Positions 8,730-16,231 of a stretch of 64,000 bases of DNA are shown piece by piece (the first letter of the stretch is position 1; each line of letters opens with the position of its first letter). The notes below the pieces were generated by a model. The model did no database searches. It had not been told where the DNA came from and saw only the letters and a list, made by a program, of their open reading frames with translations. The translations under genes and the position numbers were made by a program. This stretch comes from Scytonema hofmannii PCC 7110. GTDB taxonomy: Bacteria; Cyanobacteriota; Cyanobacteriia; Cyanobacteriales; Nostocaceae. The stretch covers positions 7,005,269 to 7,069,268 of the forward strand of contig NZ_KQ976354.1 in NCBI RefSeq assembly GCF_000346485.2. Direction: 5' to 3'.

Positions 8730-9242
8730 ATGTTGAAACAAAGCAATGTAATTTACGTAGAAGGATACCATCCGGGCTATATCGGACGTATTACCGAACT
8801 GCATGGAGTTTATTACAACCGATGTTGGGGTGTTGGTGCAGAGTTTGAAATCTTGATGGCTAGAGAACTGTGCGACTTTTGCGAGCAGTACGATACGGAA
8901 CGTGACCTTTTGCTGATTGCTCGAGCCGATGAACGTCTTATCGGTTCTATTGCAGTACAAGGAAATACTGATCGTTCGAGCAATCAGCATGAAGCACGAT
9001 TACGTTGGTTTATTCTCGACCCTGTTTACCAAGGTCAAGGTATTGGAAAAGCTCTTCTTCAGCAAGCACTACATTTTTGTCGTAAAAAGGCATTTCCAAA
9101 GTTATATCTTTGGACTGTTGATGGGCTTCCTCAGTCAAAATATCTTTATGAAACTTTTGGGTTTCAAGTCGTTGCACAAGAGTTGGATATAAGGTATGGT
9201 ATTTCACTGCTGAGTTTAAAAATGGAAATGCAGTTAGAGTAA
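8730..9242 (+). CDS. GNAT-family N-acetyltransferase
   Basis: A 170-residue acetyltransferase. The acetyl-CoA site reads LDPVYQGQGIGKALLQQAL (about residues 96-114), a textbook Q/RxxGxG/A loop, and motif B ends in KYLYETFGFQVVAQE. The ATG lies 2 bp after the TrmB-like gene stop, so the two are translationally linked. The pairing with a regulator that has a possible ligand-binding domain suggests that the acetyltransferase modifies a small molecule or toxic compound sensed by it; this is inference. Confidence 0.78.
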   Translation: MLKQSNVIYVEGYHPGYIGRITELHGVYYNRCWGVGAEFEILMARELCDFCEQYDTERDLLLIARADERLIGSIAVQGNTDRSSNQHEARLRWFILDPVYQGQGIGKALLQQALHFCRKKAFPKLYLWTVDGLPQSKYLYETFGFQVVAQELDIRYGISLLSLKMEMQLE

Positions 9243-9244
9243 TC

Positions 9245-9517
9245 CTAAATTTCGTCTGAATTCATGCCTAGAGATCGCAACCGTTCAGCGAGTCGCTGTG
9301 CCTTTGCTTCTGCTCCGTCTGCTCGTTCTGCTCCAGTGGGAATGACTTGCCCACTGCGATCGCCCTTGGCTCAAGCCGTACCCGGCTTATCGCACCACCG
9401 AAGCCACAATCGCGTCACGTCTTCCTCGAACTGCCCTTCCCACAATAATATCAAGCCAATTCCAGCGATGTCAAGCTCAGTGACGATTTCTTCCGTGTCA
9501 AAAAGCTGCTGAGTCAT
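9245..9517 (-). pseudogene. Uma2 (DUF820) nuclease-like fragment, C-terminal
   Basis: The minus strand reads the end of a cyanobacterial Uma2/DUF820 protein in a single frame: a segment with WEGQFEEDVTRLWLRWCD, then a TGA stop, then the coiled tail GAERADGAEAKAQRLAERLR ending GMNSDEI and a TAG at 9245-9247. The whole PD-(D/E)XK nuclease body that should precede it is missing. Both 5' truncation and an internal stop mark it as a dead remnant. Confidence 0.65.
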
Positions 9518-9619
9518 AAGCGGTTACTAGAATTCAATATCTTAATATGATCTACTGAATTTTCAAGAAGATTAAAGCAGAAGAAAAAAACCACCAAAGT
9601 GATTTATAATGCCATAAAA

Positions 9620-9655
9620 ATACGGTAATACGATCAAACAGCCGTATAGATACGG
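9620..9655. promoter_or_regulatory. Inverted and direct repeats of ATACGG before the sulfate-binding protein
   Basis: ATACGG (9620-9625), its inverse CCGTAT (9642-9647) and a second direct copy ATACGG (9650-9655) lie 10-45 bp upstream of the start codon. The last copy overlaps the ribosome-binding site GGAG. The arrangement looks like an operator or leader hairpin that could hide the start site; no regulator can be named. Confidence 0.35.
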
Positions 9656-9664
9656 AGAATTGTA

Positions 9665-10822
9665 ATGATCAAGTGGCAAAATAGGTTGATGGTGGGGACA
9701 CACTGGATTGGGCAAATCCAGAGTTACGTGAAAAAAGCTTTTGAGGCGATCGCACAATGGAGCAATAAACTGGCGGGAAACTGGTCAAAAGGAAATTCTC
9801 TTAGAGACTTTGTCTGTCTTTTTCTGTTAGGCGCTGGCTTGAGTGTTGCGATCGCAGCCTGTTCTGGAAGCACCTCAGCTGTCAAACCCGATGTTAAATT
9901 AAACCTCGTTTCATTCTCGGTGACTCAAGCAGCTCACGATCGCATCATTCCTAAATTTGTAGAAAAGTGGAAGAAAGAACACGGTCAAAATGTGATTTTT
10001 GAGCAGAGTTACGGTGCATCTGGAACTCAAGCCGAAGCTGTGATTAAAGGTTCACAAGCAGCAGATGTAGTACACCTAGCACTTCCCCTTGATGTCAATA
10101 AAATTCAGCAAGCTGGTTTAATTGAAAAGAATTGGGAATCGAGAGCGCCCAAAAGTAGCATTGTGACTAGGTCTGTGGCGGCGATCGTGACCCGTGAAGG
10201 CAATCCCAAAGGCGTCAATACTTGGACAGACTTGACAAAAGATGGTGTTAAGGTTATTGTTGCTAACCCCAAAACTTCTGGTATTGCTATTTGGGAATTT
10301 TTAGCTTTCTGGGGTGCTGTAACTCAAACAGGCGGTGACGAAACGCAAGCACAAGCTTTTACAACTAATGTTTATAAAAACGCCCCGGTTCTAGCTCCGA
10401 GTGCGCGTGATGCTAGCGATCTCTTTTTCCAACAAGGAAAGGGAGACGTGTTAATCAATTACGAAAACGAAGTTTTTTTAGCTGAGCAGAACGGTCAGAA
10501 ATTACCTTACATAGTGCCTAACGTTAACATTTCCATTGACAATCCTGTCGCGATAATAGACAAAAATGTTGAGAAGCACGGTACTAAAGAAGTTGCAGAA
10601 GCATTTGTAGATTTTCTTTACTCAACAGAAGCTCAACGTGAATTTGCCAAGTTAGGATACCGTCCCGTTAACCCTGCTGTCCTTGAAGAAGTAGCAAAGA
10701 ATTATCCCCCAATTCAAACCTTTTTTACTGCTCAAGATTTAGGAGGTTGGGATCTACTTCAAAAAAGATTTTTTAATGATGGGGCAATTTTCGACAAAAT
10801 TTGGACTGCTAGCAAGGCATAA
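9665..10822 (+). CDS. Sulfate-type ABC transporter substrate-binding lipoprotein
   Basis: Periplasmic binding protein of the SbpA/CysP family, which delivers sulfate or thiosulfate to an ABC importer. The lipobox is IAAC with Cys66 as the lipidated residue; the hydrophobic signal spans about residues 47-65. The family motifs are seen in SFSVTQAAHDRIIPKF, SYGASGTQAEAV and ANPKTSGIAIWEFLA. An unusual 46-residue hydrophilic extension precedes the signal segment; the ATG at 9665 has a good GGAG site, so the extension may be real. No CysTWA permease genes are next to it, so it probably works with a transporter encoded elsewhere. Confidence 0.82.
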   Translation: MIKWQNRLMVGTHWIGQIQSYVKKAFEAIAQWSNKLAGNWSKGNSLRDFVCLFLLGAGLSVAIAACSGSTSAVKPDVKLNLVSFSVTQAAHDRIIPKFVEKWKKEHGQNVIFEQSYGASGTQAEAVIKGSQAADVVHLALPLDVNKIQQAGLIEKNWESRAPKSSIVTRSVAAIVTREGNPKGVNTWTDLTKDGVKVIVANPKTSGIAIWEFLAFWGAVTQTGGDETQAQAFTTNVYKNAPVLAPSARDASDLFFQQGKGDVLINYENEVFLAEQNGQKLPYIVPNVNISIDNPVAIIDKNVEKHGTKEVAEAFVDFLYSTEAQREFAKLGYRPVNPAVLEEVAKNYPPIQTFFTAQDLGGWDLLQKRFFNDGAIFDKIWTASKA

Positions 10823-10881
10823 ATGGGCATTGAGCATTGGGCATTGGGCAATCAGAAAAATAAAGTACAGGAATTTCAGTT

Positions 10882-11883
10882 ATGAGCTTTTACAGCAGAT
10901 TCAAGTGTCAGGGTTTATTAACATCTTTGGTCGTTTTAACGCTTGGTATAACTTCTTGTAATAGAGCTAACGAGAAGGCAACTGAGGTAAGTATAGATGG
11001 TGCGGCTGTAGGTTTTCCTATATCTCTAGCAGTTGCTGAAGAATACGAGAAATTTAGATCTAAGGCAAATGTGAGTGTTGCTTCAAGCGGTACTGGAGGT
11101 GGCATAAGTAAGTTTTGTGCTGGTGATATTGATATCGTTGGTGCTTCACGTACCATTAGGGATGAAGAAATCAAAACTTGTGCCAAGAGAGATATTACCT
11201 TTCTAGAAATACCTATTGCTCTTGACGGAATTGCTGTCATTGCCAATCGTCAAAATAACTTTGTTCAATGTTTGACGATTGATGAATTGAAAAAAATGTG
11301 GAATGCTAAAGCAACTCATAAAATCAAAACCTGGAATCAAGTCAATCCCAAATTTCCTAATAAGCCACTAAAATTATATGCTCCGGCTTCTGATACTGGG
11401 ACATTTGATTATTTCACACAAGCTATCACTGGAAAAGCCAAAAACGGACGCACAGACTATACTCCAAGTCACAATCAAAACATTCTTGTCCAAGGAGTTG
11501 CTGGTGATGAAAACGCTCTTGGGTATGTTGGCATATCTTACTATTTGCAGAATCAAGATAAGCTAAACTTAGTTGCTGTAGAAAGTCCGAAAGGAAAATG
11601 TGAAAAACCTGTTCCAGTTGACAATGTTGTCAAAAATATTTACACACCTTTGTCTAGACCTTTGTTTATTTATGTGAGTAAGAAGTCACTGGATAAAAAA
11701 CCAGCCGTTAAAGAGTTTGTGAATTTTTACATAGAAAATTCTTGGAAATGGGTTGAGTCAGTGGGTTATGTTTCTCTACCCGATGAAGCTTATCCTAAGG
11801 TAAAGCAAAAAGTGGCTAATGGTACAACTGGTACCAAGTTTAAGAAGGCAAAACCGGGCGAACCTATTACGAATTTTATTTAA
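10882..11883 (+). CDS. PstS/SphX-like phosphate-binding lipoprotein
   Basis: Periplasmic phosphate-binding protein of the PstS superfamily. The lipobox LGITSC ends at Cys26. Phosphate-loop motifs are visible as SSGTGGGISKFCAGDIDIVGASR-like sequence (around residues 68-90) and in the SDTGTFDYF segment. Length (333 residues) fits the SphX/PstS group. The ATG lies 59 bp after the sulfate-binding gene, a gap carrying GGGCATT heptamers. No pstCAB genes are adjacent. It may be an accessory binding protein induced on phosphate limitation, but I see no clear Pho box. Confidence 0.8.
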   Translation: MSFYSRFKCQGLLTSLVVLTLGITSCNRANEKATEVSIDGAAVGFPISLAVAEEYEKFRSKANVSVASSGTGGGISKFCAGDIDIVGASRTIRDEEIKTCAKRDITFLEIPIALDGIAVIANRQNNFVQCLTIDELKKMWNAKATHKIKTWNQVNPKFPNKPLKLYAPASDTGTFDYFTQAITGKAKNGRTDYTPSHNQNILVQGVAGDENALGYVGISYYLQNQDKLNLVAVESPKGKCEKPVPVDNVVKNIYTPLSRPLFIYVSKKSLDKKPAVKEFVNFYIENSWKWVESVGYVSLPDEAYPKVKQKVANGTTGTKFKKAKPGEPITNFI

Positions 11884-11920
11884 ATCTGGGTAATTCTAAA
11901 TACAAAATGTCCCAGAATGT

Positions 11921-11982
11921 CTTGTGGGATGGGCATCTTGCCCGCTATTGATTAAGGACGGGCAGGATGCCCATCCCACAAG
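11921..11982. repeat. Interspersed palindrome / bidirectional hairpin
   Basis: Long inverted repeat: left arm 11921-11944 beginning CTTGTGGGATGGGCATC and right arm 11959-11982 ending GATGCCCATCCCACAAG, with a short loop. It separates the convergent phosphate-binding and carbonic anhydrase genes and may also act as a terminator for both. Related palindromes occur at 21966-22024 and 53944-53978. Confidence 0.8.
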
Positions 11983-11992
11983 ATGAAATAAT

Positions 11993-12712
11993 TTATATCA
12001 AGCCAACTTCTCCAGTATCGAGATCGTAACGACCTCCAACAATTTTAAGCTTACCCTCCGATAATCGTTGAGACAAAATTGTTGAATTCTGTTTCAATTT
12101 CTGAACTTGATACTGAACGTTTGCAATCACAGCTTTATCAACTGGATCGTCTGATGATTCACTTTTTGTCTTAGCGATAACGGGTTTGATAGCTTTAACA
12201 AAAGAACCAATATGACCGGGGAGACTTTCTCCCTGAACCGCAGCTGTAACAGCACCGCAGCGTTCATGACCCAAAACCATAATCAAAGGAGTGTTGAGGA
12301 TGCCTACAGCATATTCCAGGCTGCCAAGCACCTCATCTGTCACAATGTTCCCGGCGACACGGATGTCAAATAAATCACCAATTCCTTCATCAAATAAAAT
12401 TTCTGGAGGTACTCGCGAATCCGCACAGCACAGCAAAGCTGCAAAAGGGTGTTGTGCTTGGGCAACTTCTTTGATTCGTGCTTTTGATTGGTCTGGATGC
12501 TGACCCTTTTGCTGAACGAACCTTTGATTGCCGTCCATCAATCGTTTTAAAGCAGCATCGGGGTCTAAGGGTGGAACTGAGTCAGCAATTGCTTGCTTGG
12601 GCTGCATACTCCAAAAAGCACTTCCCGTAACAGCAGCTACTAAGGCAATTCCACTCGTTCCTGTTAAGTTTAAAAAACGGCGACGATCTATCAATCTATG
12701 ATTTTCATTCAT
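11993..12712 (-). CDS. Exported beta-carbonic anhydrase (Tat signal)
   Basis: Zinc enzyme interconverting CO2 and bicarbonate. Zinc ligands of the beta class are present: Cys96-x-Asp98-x-Arg100 (CADSR) and His149-x2-Cys152 (HERCG). The N-terminus has a twin-arginine signal, RRRFLNLTG (residues 10-18), followed by a hydrophobic stretch, so it is expected to be exported folded to the periplasm or thylakoid lumen, like EcaB-type enzymes. It is the third gene of the sbtA-sbtB cluster, 45 bp after sbtB, with a GATTGTG heptamer run in the gap. Its likely job is supplying or recapturing bicarbonate for SbtA. Confidence 0.85.
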   Translation of the reverse strand: MNENHRLIDRRRFLNLTGTSGIALVAAVTGSAFWSMQPKQAIADSVPPLDPDAALKRLMDGNQRFVQQKGQHPDQSKARIKEVAQAQHPFAALLCCADSRVPPEILFDEGIGDLFDIRVAGNIVTDEVLGSLEYAVGILNTPLIMVLGHERCGAVTAAVQGESLPGHIGSFVKAIKPVIAKTKSESSDDPVDKAVIANVQYQVQKLKQNSTILSQRLSEGKLKIVGGRYDLDTGEVGLI

Positions 12713-12757
12713 GATACCATTTGAGATTGTGGATTGTGGATTGTGGATTCTGAAAGC

Positions 12758-13069
12758 TTACAGTGACGCGATACATCTCAGTGAGCGAATTTCTGTAGCA
12801 TCGGAAATGTAGCAAGTGCCGCCAAACTTGTTGAGGATTGGTCGAATGATTTCCACTGTAGGTTTGATTTTGTCTGGAAGACAAAAGGCAATCACGTAAA
12901 TATTATCCAGCATGGTCATGTCTAAATCTTCAGAGTCACCTCTAAAACCTTGTCCGGCAACATTTCGAATCAACAAGTACCCTGTTATATCTGCCTGTTT
13001 TAAGCCGTCCAAAATTTTTCCAAGCTCAAATGAATTCGCGATGATTTCTATTCGTTTAACTGGATGCAT
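12758..13069 (-). CDS. sbtB: SbtB, PII-like regulator of the bicarbonate transporter
   Basis: PII-superfamily protein that binds SbtA and adenine nucleotides and tunes bicarbonate uptake. The start is taken as ATG 13069 (MHPVKRIEII), which has GGAGAT seven bases upstream; an upstream in-frame start at 13123 would run back into sbtA and is less likely. The sbtA stop lies 4 bp before this ATG and the ribosome site is inside the sbtA end, so the two are translationally coupled. The C-terminus ends CYISDATEIRSLRCIASL and lacks the CGPxGC redox loop of Synechocystis SbtB. Confidence 0.8.
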   Translation of the reverse strand: MHPVKRIEIIANSFELGKILDGLKQADITGYLLIRNVAGQGFRGDSEDLDMTMLDNIYVIAFCLPDKIKPTVEIIRPILNKFGGTCYISDATEIRSLRCIASL

Positions 13070-13073
13070 ATTG

Positions 13074-14045
13074 TTATCTCCATAGCATATTAATTCCGTA
13101 CAGATATAATGGAATTCCCACAATGATATTGAAAGGGAACGTTACAGCCAGAGCCGTAGAAACGTACAGGCTGGGATTTGCCTCTGGAACCGTTAACCTC
13201 ATGGCAGCAGGAACGGCGATATAAGAAGCACTAGCGCACAATACTGCAAACAGAAGCGCGTCTCCTTGAGGCATTCCGATCAATTTCGCAATAACAAGTC
13301 CAATCGCTGCATTGACAATTGGAATTAGTATGGCAAAAGATATGAGGAATGCGCCCGTTTTTTGCAAGTCTTTAATTCTTCTGGCAGCAACAAGTCCCAT
13401 GTCAAGCAAAAAGAATGTCAGGACACCGTAGAATAAACCTTGAGTAAAGGGTTCTAAAATTTTCCAACCGCGTTCTCCTGTCAAAGCTCCAATACCAAGG
13501 CTCCCTACTAGCAAAAAGACAGAACTATTTAAAAACGCTTCTTGTAGGACTTCTGACCAGGAAAAATCTCGCTCTTTTGAATCGGCTGTGAATAGATTGA
13601 CGAGAATCAAACCGACGATAATAGCTGGAGATTCCATGAGTGCCAAGGCAGCCACCATATAACCATCGAAAGGAATCCCGAGTTCGCTTAGAAATGACCC
13701 AGCTGTGATGAATGTTACGGCACTGATAGAACCATAGGTTGCTGCGATCGCTGCAGCATCATAAGTATCAAGCTTCAGTTTGAGAACAAAAAAGGTATAA
13801 ATTGGAACCAAAGAAGCCATTAGTATGGCTGCTAGGAGCGTTAAAACCACTTCCTGAGTGACTCCGCTTTTGATGAGTTCCACTCCGCCCTTAAATCCTA
13901 TTGCGAAAAGCAAGTAAAGGGACAACAGTTTTGGAATAGGAGCCGGAATTTCAAGATCTGATTTGACAAAAACCGCTATCATCCCCAGAAAAAAGAATAA
14001 AACTGGTGGATTGAGAATATTTGAAACGATTAGACTTGCATTCAT
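13074..14045 (-). CDS. sbtA: SbtA, sodium-dependent bicarbonate transporter
   Basis: Inner-membrane Na+/HCO3- symporter of the cyanobacterial carbon-concentrating system. About ten hydrophobic segments arranged in two inverted halves, with family motifs LFAIGFKGGVEL, ATYGSISAVTFITAGSFL and a second-half ASASYIAVPAAMR. At 323 residues it is slightly shorter than the Synechocystis protein. First gene of an operon sbtA-sbtB-carbonic anhydrase. The 250 bp upstream (14046-14293) are AT-rich with several TNA-spaced motifs (such as ATAACTAATTATTATG) that could serve LysR regulators of the CmpR/NdhR type; this is only suggestive. Confidence 0.9.
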   Translation of the reverse strand: MNASLIVSNILNPPVLFFFLGMIAVFVKSDLEIPAPIPKLLSLYLLFAIGFKGGVELIKSGVTQEVVLTLLAAILMASLVPIYTFFVLKLKLDTYDAAAIAATYGSISAVTFITAGSFLSELGIPFDGYMVAALALMESPAIIVGLILVNLFTADSKERDFSWSEVLQEAFLNSSVFLLVGSLGIGALTGERGWKILEPFTQGLFYGVLTFFLLDMGLVAARRIKDLQKTGAFLISFAILIPIVNAAIGLVIAKLIGMPQGDALLFAVLCASASYIAVPAAMRLTVPEANPSLYVSTALAVTFPFNIIVGIPLYLYGINMLWR

Positions 14046-14293
14046 ACCTACTCCGCACCCAGAAAACCAAAGAATTTTAGGAAAGCATTCATCATGAAGA
14101 TGAACACGATCAAATATGAGTCACCACAGCTGGTGTAAAACCACTTTATGTCAATTAAGGCACTAAAAATATATAACTAATTATTATGTAAACTATAAGT
14201 AAAACTTTTTTACTGCTATGGAATGTAATAATTAATACTTTGTTTATGTATATATGCGGTATTACAGGAAAGCGATCGTCTTGTCTAGATTTC

Positions 14294-14377
14294 TTACTGG
14301 AATTTCAAAAAATGTTCTGTGCCTACAACAGGATTTAAGTCGCAAAGAACAACATCCCCTCGTGTAATCTCTACCAC
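14294..14377 (-). pseudogene. MazF/PemK-type toxin fragment
   Basis: Reading from a GTG at 14377 the minus strand gives MVEITRGDVVLCDLNPVVGT followed by EHFLKFQ and a TAA at 14294-14296. The first 20 residues match the start of PemK/MazF endoribonucleases (RGDVVxxDLNPxxGxE). Everything after that, about 80 residues, is gone. The GTG overlaps the stop of the upstream antitoxin frame, the usual operon layout. Confidence 0.6.
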
Positions 14378-14604
14378 TGAATTTCTCCACGAGTCAATCG
14401 ATTCTCATAATCCTCTAAATTGGATAAGTAGTCAGAAAAATCTGACTCAGCCATCTCTTTGGACTCAGTATACTCAAGCCATAATGAAGAATCTTTACTA
14501 CTTTGCTTCCGAAGCAGGAAGTCGATAAAATCGTTTACTTCCTGAACTAAAGATTCTGGAAGAAGATGAATCTTTGTAATTGCTTGGTCATGTATAGTTA
14601 TAAG
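14371..14604 (-). pseudogene. DUF2281-type antitoxin, start codon lost
   Basis: The frame reads ITIHDQAITKIHLLPESLVQ and then EVNDFIDFLLRKQ, a clear DUF2281 antitoxin N-terminus, and runs 76 codons to TAG at 14371-14373. The codon where the start should be (14602-14604) is CTT, and no ATG, GTG or TTG precedes it before the in-frame TAA that ends the next gene. It therefore looks inactivated together with its toxin partner, although an ATA start at 14601 cannot be excluded. It lies 39 bp downstream of an XRE-type gene. Confidence 0.55.
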
Positions 14605-14643
14605 GTTTTGCCTACTGATTTTGCTACGCGGTAATTTAAATGA

Positions 14644-15171
14644 TTAAGAAGCAGTCCTCATGCCACTCATATCACTATCCAAATGTGACTCCCGACGTAT
14701 ATTCATTAATCTTTGTTTGTAAAAATCGTCCATTTCAGCAACAAATTTGCCCTTGACAAGTTTGATTCCCAATACATCAATTGCGTTAGCAAAATCTAGG
14801 AAGCTAGCATTATGATAATTTTTATCTTCAAAAGATTTTATTTCTTCTTCAGTCCGCTGACAAAACACTGCTAATTCTTTCTGAGTCAGCTTCATTGCTA
14901 TTCTGGCTTTAATTAAGAGATCGGGTAAATAATCAAGATTTTCTATTTCGAGCATAATTGGTTGTTCAGGGTCATGAGCAACTAATGCTTCATATTCCGT
15001 TATCTCGTCTAATAACTTTTTCCGTAATGCATCGTTCGAGTCTTGAGATAATTGCCAACCATCGGGGTCATTTAATCGCTTTTCTTCATTTGCCTTTATT
15101 TTTCGATTAGCTTCAGCAAATTTTTCTGCCCATTCCTTGGAATAAGCTAATTCCTTGTCAGTTTTAATCAT
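14644..15171 (-). CDS. XRE-like HTH protein, probable antitoxin
   Basis: A 175-residue protein with a charged, coiled N-terminal half and a C-terminal helix-turn-helix like that of Cro/XRE proteins (LLIKARIAMKLTQKELAVFC, then TEEEIKSFEDKNY). The start is taken at ATG 15171, whose first bases overlap the stop of the upstream gene (ATGA), with GGAG eight bases before; a GTG three codons upstream is less likely. Partner order (NTase-like gene first, HTH gene second) resembles HigBA-type toxin-antitoxin operons. Probable role: neutralise the partner and repress the operon. Confidence 0.65.
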   Translation of the reverse strand: MIKTDKELAYSKEWAEKFAEANRKIKANEEKRLNDPDGWQLSQDSNDALRKKLLDEITEYEALVAHDPEQPIMLEIENLDYLPDLLIKARIAMKLTQKELAVFCQRTEEEIKSFEDKNYHNASFLDFANAIDVLGIKLVKGKFVAEMDDFYKQRLMNIRRESHLDSDMSGMRTAS

Positions 15172-15611
15172 ATTTCCCACTCCAATAAATTAATAGCTAT
15201 AATGCCCTTAAGATTTTGTTGTCTATCGCGTTGCAAAAACTCTATTGATATTGTAGAGTCATCCACGGGTTGATCGGATTGATAAATTTCACCTCGATAC
15301 CTAGCTTTCTGTGCTGCACTGTCATAAAACTTTAATATTAGTGGTGCATTTTGTCTCAAGTAGTCTATATCAACATCATCCCTATCCCAGCAACAGTCAA
15401 AATCTCGCGGCTTTGGTGCGCTTGTTACAAAGGAGCCATTAATATAAAAAGTTCGGCATCCAGCAGTTTTTAATTCTGCCATTACTGCTTCCATCCCTTG
15501 AATCATTTGCATTCTTTTATCTGTATATCCAAACCTTGCTTTAAACTCCTCCCAATTGCAAAAATGTACCCCTGGTGGTAAATTACCAATTTCATCAAAC
15601 TCCGGAATCAT
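15168..15611 (-). CDS. DUF6932-like nucleotidyltransferase-fold protein, probable toxin
   Basis: A 147-residue protein starting MIPEFDEIGNLPPGVHF, the typical opening of the DUF6932 family. The centre shows a nucleotidyltransferase-like signature: YINGSFVTSAPKPRDFDCCW, that is GSF followed by DxD, and a further DVD. Such minimal nucleotidyltransferases act as toxins or regulators in MNT/HEPN-like systems by transferring nucleotides to RNA or protein. Coupled to the HTH gene by a 4-bp ATGA overlap. The toxin role is inferred from the pairing and fold; there is no direct proof. Confidence 0.6.
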   Translation of the reverse strand: MIPEFDEIGNLPPGVHFCNWEEFKARFGYTDKRMQMIQGMEAVMAELKTAGCRTFYINGSFVTSAPKPRDFDCCWDRDDVDIDYLRQNAPLILKFYDSAAQKARYRGEIYQSDQPVDDSTISIEFLQRDRQQNLKGIIAINLLEWEI

Positions 15612-15817
15612 TATTTAATCAATAGCATGAACTTTACTAATTTTAAAACATAGCGCAACGAAAGACACTTAAAGTAATCGCCTTTTTAAAGAATCGTATT
15701 CTGAAGTGCGATCGCATCTCAAAGTTTTCAATCAATTAACAGCCTGTAACAAGGAATTAGTTCTTATGTCAGATAAACACTCTTTTAATGACAAGACTTT
15801 GCGCTCGCTCTCTCACA

Positions 15818-16231
15818 TCATCCCAGAGCATCAAGGAACCATTTCATCTCTTCTGCATCTCGTAACATTCCTAAGAGATTAAAACCATTCATTGCCTTAG
15901 TTGCATAGTGACGAGCTGATTCTATACTCCCCCATTGTTTTTCCCAACGAGCAAAAGAACGTTGATAGCGAGCAAGACGCCGTTTGTTGTTGCTACTTTC
16001 AGCTACCGTTAAACCTTTGGTTATTAGCTGTTGAGCTTCATGTCTCTCACCTTGTTCTATAGCTATATCAGCTAGCCAATTTTGAGCAGAGTTAATAACT
16101 CGATGCCAGTTAATATTTTCTGCTTTTTGTATCACCTCTTGAAAAAGTGTTTTAGCTCTCACCCATTCATATTCTGAATGAAAAATTTCAGCACGATGAT
16201 AGAGAACAGGAATTATATAGCGAGCGTGTTG
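15818..16231 (-). pseudogene. C-terminal TPR-like part of the NB-ARC protein, beyond an in-frame TGA
   Basis: The reading frame of the upstream NB-ARC gene continues past its TGA (16232-16234) without any shift for 137 codons to a TGA at 15818. It starts QHARYIIPVLYHRAEI and is rich in helical repeats (QNWLADIAIEQGERHEAQQL, RHYATKAMNGFNLLG) like TPR units that end such proteins. A GTG at 16162 could allow separate translation, but there is no ribosome site nearby. A TGG-to-TGA change would restore one protein of about 774 residues. Confidence 0.7.

Noticed and set aside
9264-9512. Plus-strand ORF of 82 codons
   Set aside because: It is antisense to the Uma2-like remnant on the minus strand, whose sequence matches a known protein end; the plus-strand product is Ser/Ala/Pro-rich without similarity.
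13070-13123. Longer N-terminus for SbtB (start at 13123)
   Set aside because: The extra 18 residues overlap the sbtA end and have no ribosome site; ATG 13069 has GGAGAT at good distance.
14319-14528. Plus-strand ORF of 69 codons
   Set aside because: Antisense to the DUF2281 antitoxin and MazF remnant, which read as recognisable proteins on the minus strand.
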